From NCBI RefSeq assembly GCF_048820915.1, contig NZ_JBMERR010000034.1, forward strand, positions 1-17,946: a stretch of DNA of 17,946 bases, given 5' to 3'. The notes beneath the pieces were generated by a model, which was given only the letters and a program-made list of their open reading frames with translations, was not told the origin of the DNA and ran no database searches. Positions 15,781 through 17,946 of this stretch are shown here, one piece after another. The first letter of the stretch is position 1; each line of letters starts with the position of its first letter. The translations under genes and the position numbers were made by a program. The DNA is from Cribrihabitans_A pelagius (lineage in GTDB: Bacteria > Pseudomonadota > Alphaproteobacteria > Rhodobacterales > Rhodobacteraceae).

Positions 15781-15813
15781 TGACCAAACCGATCTCGTAG
15801 AAGGAGACCGACC

Positions 15814-16308
15814 ATGGCTAATTGTTGCCCTATCACGCGCGTTCGCGCGGCAAAAGACCTGCATCCTCCATTGACCGCCGCGGTTGCGGACAAGACGCCC
15901 ACCCCGATCTTCCGGGCTTTCACCATGCTGACCGACGCGGTGGAGTCCGCTGTCGAGATGGAGCGCGACCTGTCGCATGCGATGAGCTGGGACCCCGCGA
16001 GCAGCGGCTTTGCGGAGGCGGCTGAGAACCAGTGGCATGACTGCCTGCGCCTGGCGTCTGATGTTTTCTCTGCTCCACCGGCCTCGTCCTACCACCTGCC
16101 GGTGCAGCGCATGGCCATGCTGCTGCATTTTCTGATCGAGGCCACAAGCCCGGACGAGGCCCAGCATCTTCAGCATCTGATGTATGAGCATCGTGATCTT
16201 TTCAGCACGGAAGATCCCGGTGCCCGCCAGGCGCTGAACCGGGCTGCCCGGCACGTTGACGCCATCGTGGAGATGGCCGCGACGGCGCCTGACTTCACCC
16301 CGGCCTAA
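15814..16308 (+). CDS. Unrecognised 164-aa cytoplasmic protein
   Basis: The ATG follows a consensus AAGGAG (15801-15806) by seven bases and lies about 87 bases after the predicted promoter start. The protein has no signal peptide or membrane segment. Residues 30-165 look all-helical, with features such as FRAFTMLTDAVESAVEMERD, NQWHDCLRLASDVF and LPVQRMAMLLHFLIEA. Codon use is high-GC and consistent throughout, supporting a real gene. I know no family for it. It is the first gene of a plus-strand group with the zinc-ribbon GIY-YIG-type gene, 153 bases downstream, and may be controlled by the divergent ribbon-helix-helix protein. Function is not assigned. Confidence 0.8.
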   Translation: MANCCPITRVRAAKDLHPPLTAAVADKTPTPIFRAFTMLTDAVESAVEMERDLSHAMSWDPASSGFAEAAENQWHDCLRLASDVFSAPPASSYHLPVQRMAMLLHFLIEATSPDEAQHLQHLMYEHRDLFSTEDPGARQALNRAARHVDAIVEMAATAPDFTPA

Positions 16309-16368
16309 CCCGGCCCCAATCTCCCCTAACGACGGCTGACTTGGCACCGGCAGCGGATCTCCCCGCCT

Positions 16369-16446
16369 GCGTCCGCCATGTCCTGTCCTTTTCCGAATTT
16401 TCCCCGGCAGGCGCACCCCGCGTCCGCCGTCCCCTGTCCCTTTGCC
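16369..16446. repeat. Imperfect direct repeat in the spacer before the GIY-YIG gene
   Basis: Two copies of about 26 bases, starting gcgtccgcc and containing cctgtcc followed by a T-run, lie at 16369-16394 and 16420-16446. They occupy the 153-base gap between two codirectional genes. They may mark a duplicated leader or regulatory site. No terminator is evident. Confidence 0.5.
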
Positions 16447-16461
16447 TGACTGGAGCTTTTC

Positions 16462-17367
16462 ATGACCCAATCCGCAACTCAGACGTTCCCGCTCACCATC
16501 CATGCCCACTGGCGCGACGCCGCTGCAAACAAAGGCTTCGACATCCTGAAGCGCATCCGCGACCGCTACCACCTGCTGCTAGCATGCCGGGCTTGCGGGG
16601 CAACGCACGTAAGCAAACTCTTCGTGTTGATGAACAACCATCCGCTCTGCCCGCATTGCATCGAGGCGCGCTGGCGGGAGGATGCCGCGGCAGCCGGGCT
16701 GCAGTGGGCCGGCCGCGACCCGCAAAGCCGTCATCATGGCTTCTACATCGCAGACTGCGGCCATCGCCTGCGGCGGCAGATTGAGCTGGTCAAGCGCGCG
16801 GCCGCGGGGATCTGCGACGTGCGATGCGAGGCCTGTCACAGCCGGAAAGAGCGAACCGAGGCCGAGACCCAGGGCTGGAACCTGACCGGGCCCGACCCGG
16901 AAGGCGATCCGAACTATCGTCTCTATCGGCATCCATCCTGCGGCCATGTCCAGCGCATTGCCCGGGTCAACATGCAAACCGGAAGGTTTGGCTGCGGCAA
17001 CTGCGGTGACGACTGGCCCGCCGCGCCAAGCCACCTCTACGCCATGCGGTTCAAGCTTCCGAATGGCGCGCTGCTGGTGAAGCTGGGCTTTTCCCGGAAC
17101 CCGGTCTCCCGCCTACGCCACCAGCTGCTGAAGCACCGCAGCGTGGAAGCACAGATCCTGAAGACCGTCCCCATGGAGACCGGGCAACGTACCCTGCAGA
17201 CTGAGAAACGACTGCATGCCAGGCTGAAGTCCACCTTCCCGGACAGCATCGCGCCGCCCGATCTTTATGCCGGATCCATCAATGTCCGCAGCGAGATCTA
17301 TTTCCCGGATGTGACCCGGGAGATCCTTCGGCTGCTCGATGAGATCGATACCGACAGCGCCGCCTGA
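16462..17367 (+). CDS. Three-zinc-ribbon protein with C-terminal GIY-YIG-type nuclease domain
   Basis: This 301-aa protein has three successive cysteine modules: C42/C45 with C63/C66; C99-H101 with C118 or C122/C125; and C160-H162 with C178/C181. The last two share a CGH...CxxC pattern. The modules probably bind zinc and nucleic acid. The C-terminal region (about 190-295) resembles a GIY-YIG domain of the T5orf172 type: HLYAMRF (191-197), LVKLGFSRNPVSRLRHQL (204-221) with conserved Arg 217, and TEKRLHARL with Glu 248 as candidate metal ligand. GGAG six bases before the ATG sets the start. Similar proteins are common on mobile DNA, but the biological role is unknown; DNA cleavage is an inference from the domain. 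Confidence 0.82.
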   Translation: MTQSATQTFPLTIHAHWRDAAANKGFDILKRIRDRYHLLLACRACGATHVSKLFVLMNNHPLCPHCIEARWREDAAAAGLQWAGRDPQSRHHGFYIADCGHRLRRQIELVKRAAAGICDVRCEACHSRKERTEAETQGWNLTGPDPEGDPNYRLYRHPSCGHVQRIARVNMQTGRFGCGNCGDDWPAAPSHLYAMRFKLPNGALLVKLGFSRNPVSRLRHQLLKHRSVEAQILKTVPMETGQRTLQTEKRLHARLKSTFPDSIAPPDLYAGSINVRSEIYFPDVTREILRLLDEIDTDSAA

Positions 17368-17389
17368 CGCCCCTTCATCGGCCCCTACA

Positions 17390-17434
17390 GCACCGCCCCA
17401 TCCAACCCGGAGTCCGGGGAGGGCGGCGCCCTTT
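17390..17434 (+). terminator. Terminator-like hairpin after the GIY-YIG gene
   Basis: The arms gcaccgccc (17390-17398) and gggcggcgc (17421-17429), with one mismatch, enclose a second small stem (cccgg/ccggg, 17406-17418). They are followed by ccttttat. This is a reasonable weak intrinsic terminator. It lies only about 30 bases before the next start, so it may reduce rather than stop transcription of the last gene. Confidence 0.5.
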
Positions 17435-17461
17435 TATCTGCAACTTATCCGGAGACGAACT

Positions 17462-17833
17462 ATGCCACAGTTCCCGCTTCACTCCCCCAACCCCGCCTGG
17501 ATCTCCTTTGCCAAACATGTCCTGCGCCGGATGATCTCAGATCAAGACAACGCAGCTGACAAACGCACCGGTGCCACCCCGGACCATCCCAAATCCGAAC
17601 TTCTAAACGCGCTCAACGACCTGCCCAAGACACAGCCCCGGGACAGCGAAGAGCTCGATCAGCTCCGGGAAAGCGGGGTAGACGGCTGGGCGCTGGACGA
17701 TCAGGGGCGGAGCCGTCCGGCAACCGTCCTGCCCGTAAGCCAAAGCCTCATCGCGCTGGGGCTTGCGGCGACCTTCGTCTCCTCCCGGAATGTCATGGAC
17801 ACCCGGACACCTCCGAAATCCGTGATTTTCTGA
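17462..17833 (+). CDS. Unrecognised 123-aa protein, C-terminus read into an IS end
   Basis: I place the start at the ATG 17462, preceded by cggaga, rather than at an upstream in-frame codon that would overlap the previous gene. The protein begins MPQFPLHSPNPAWISFAKHV and has a charged middle part (about 25-80). The segment VLPVSQSLIALGLAATFVSS (about 90-109) is hydrophobic enough to be a membrane or packing helix. The final codons (about RTPPKSVIF) fall inside the putative terminal inverted repeat at 17803-17821, so the natural C-terminus was probably replaced when that element inserted. I do not recognise the family. Confidence 0.55.
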   Translation: MPQFPLHSPNPAWISFAKHVLRRMISDQDNAADKRTGATPDHPKSELLNALNDLPKTQPRDSEELDQLRESGVDGWALDDQGRSRPATVLPVSQSLIALGLAATFVSSRNVMDTRTPPKSVIF

Positions 17834-17946
17834 TGTGCGGGGTAATATGAGCAGCCCTGGGGGGCTGCTACTGCGGCCTGATTGGCTTAGCGCTGTAGGT
17901 TCGAGGGGCGTGAGCCGTTAGGCGGGCGCAGTTCGGCTGAGAAGCC
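17803..17946 (+). mobile_element. Probable end of an insertion sequence extending past the window
   Basis: The 19 bases at 17803-17821 match the complement of 111-129 at 17 of 19 positions, in inverted orientation, so each repeat faces outward from the window. The remaining 125 bases contain no gene I can support and a 7-bp hairpin (agcagcc 17850-17856 with ggctgct 17863-17869). If the left copy is an IS5-type element, this would be the end of a related one. The family is uncertain. Confidence 0.4.

Noticed and set aside
15520..16308. Toxin-antitoxin pair formed by the ribbon-helix-helix gene and the 164-aa gene
   Set aside because: The genes are divergent, not in one operon, and the 164-aa protein has no toxin motif that I recognise.
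1..17946. CRISPR array, tRNA or rRNA genes
   Set aside because: No regularly spaced repeats, no tRNA-like cloverleaf with conserved loops and no rRNA core sequence were seen.

Overview
This high-GC window has the style of an alphaproteobacterium of the Rhodobacterales/Roseobacter group. The reasons are codon use, a TRAP transporter locus, an MCP ending in a WxxF tail, and a dense load of IS3, IS110/IS1111 and probable IS5-type elements. It looks like an accessory region of a chromosome or plasmid, and both ends seem to lie inside related insertion-sequence ends. The organism and replicon are inferences; no rRNA, tRNA or replication gene is present.

Left part (1-2550): a probable 5' end of an IS5-like element runs out of the window. 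Next come a broken IS3-family element and a frameshifted IS110-family (IS1111 group) element with clear subterminal inverted repeats.

Centre-left (2638-8419): a tightly packed minus-strand operon, caiB-type CoA-transferase > HMG-CoA-lyase-like enzyme > TRAP dctP > dctQ > dctM. It looks like uptake, CoA activation and cleavage of a small branched carboxylate. A divergent lysR regulator gene is a pseudogene with two frameshifts and a lost 3' part. A large chemoreceptor gene with two CHASE3-like sensor modules follows (8499-10904, minus strand).

Centre-right (11518-14005): a second, diverged copy of the same locus in the same orientation, decayed in the opposite way. Here lysR is intact, while the operon is reduced to a CoA-transferase remnant (deleted, with an inverted 70-bp segment) and one ORF fusing the first half of the lyase to the end of DctM. 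The two copies are reciprocally degraded, so the intact regulator of copy 2 may control the intact operon of copy 1. This is the most interesting feature of the window.

Right part (14030-17946): an IS3-family element with a perfect -1 slippery heptamer is truncated before its third catalytic residue. A 3' gene fragment with a palindrome at its stop follows. Then comes a compact accessory module: a 50-aa ribbon-helix-helix protein divergent from three plus-strand genes. These are an unknown 164-aa protein, a three-zinc-ribbon GIY-YIG-type protein and an unknown 123-aa protein. A consensus promoter embedded in inverted repeats lies between the divergent genes. The last gene runs into another copy of the terminal repeat seen at the left end.
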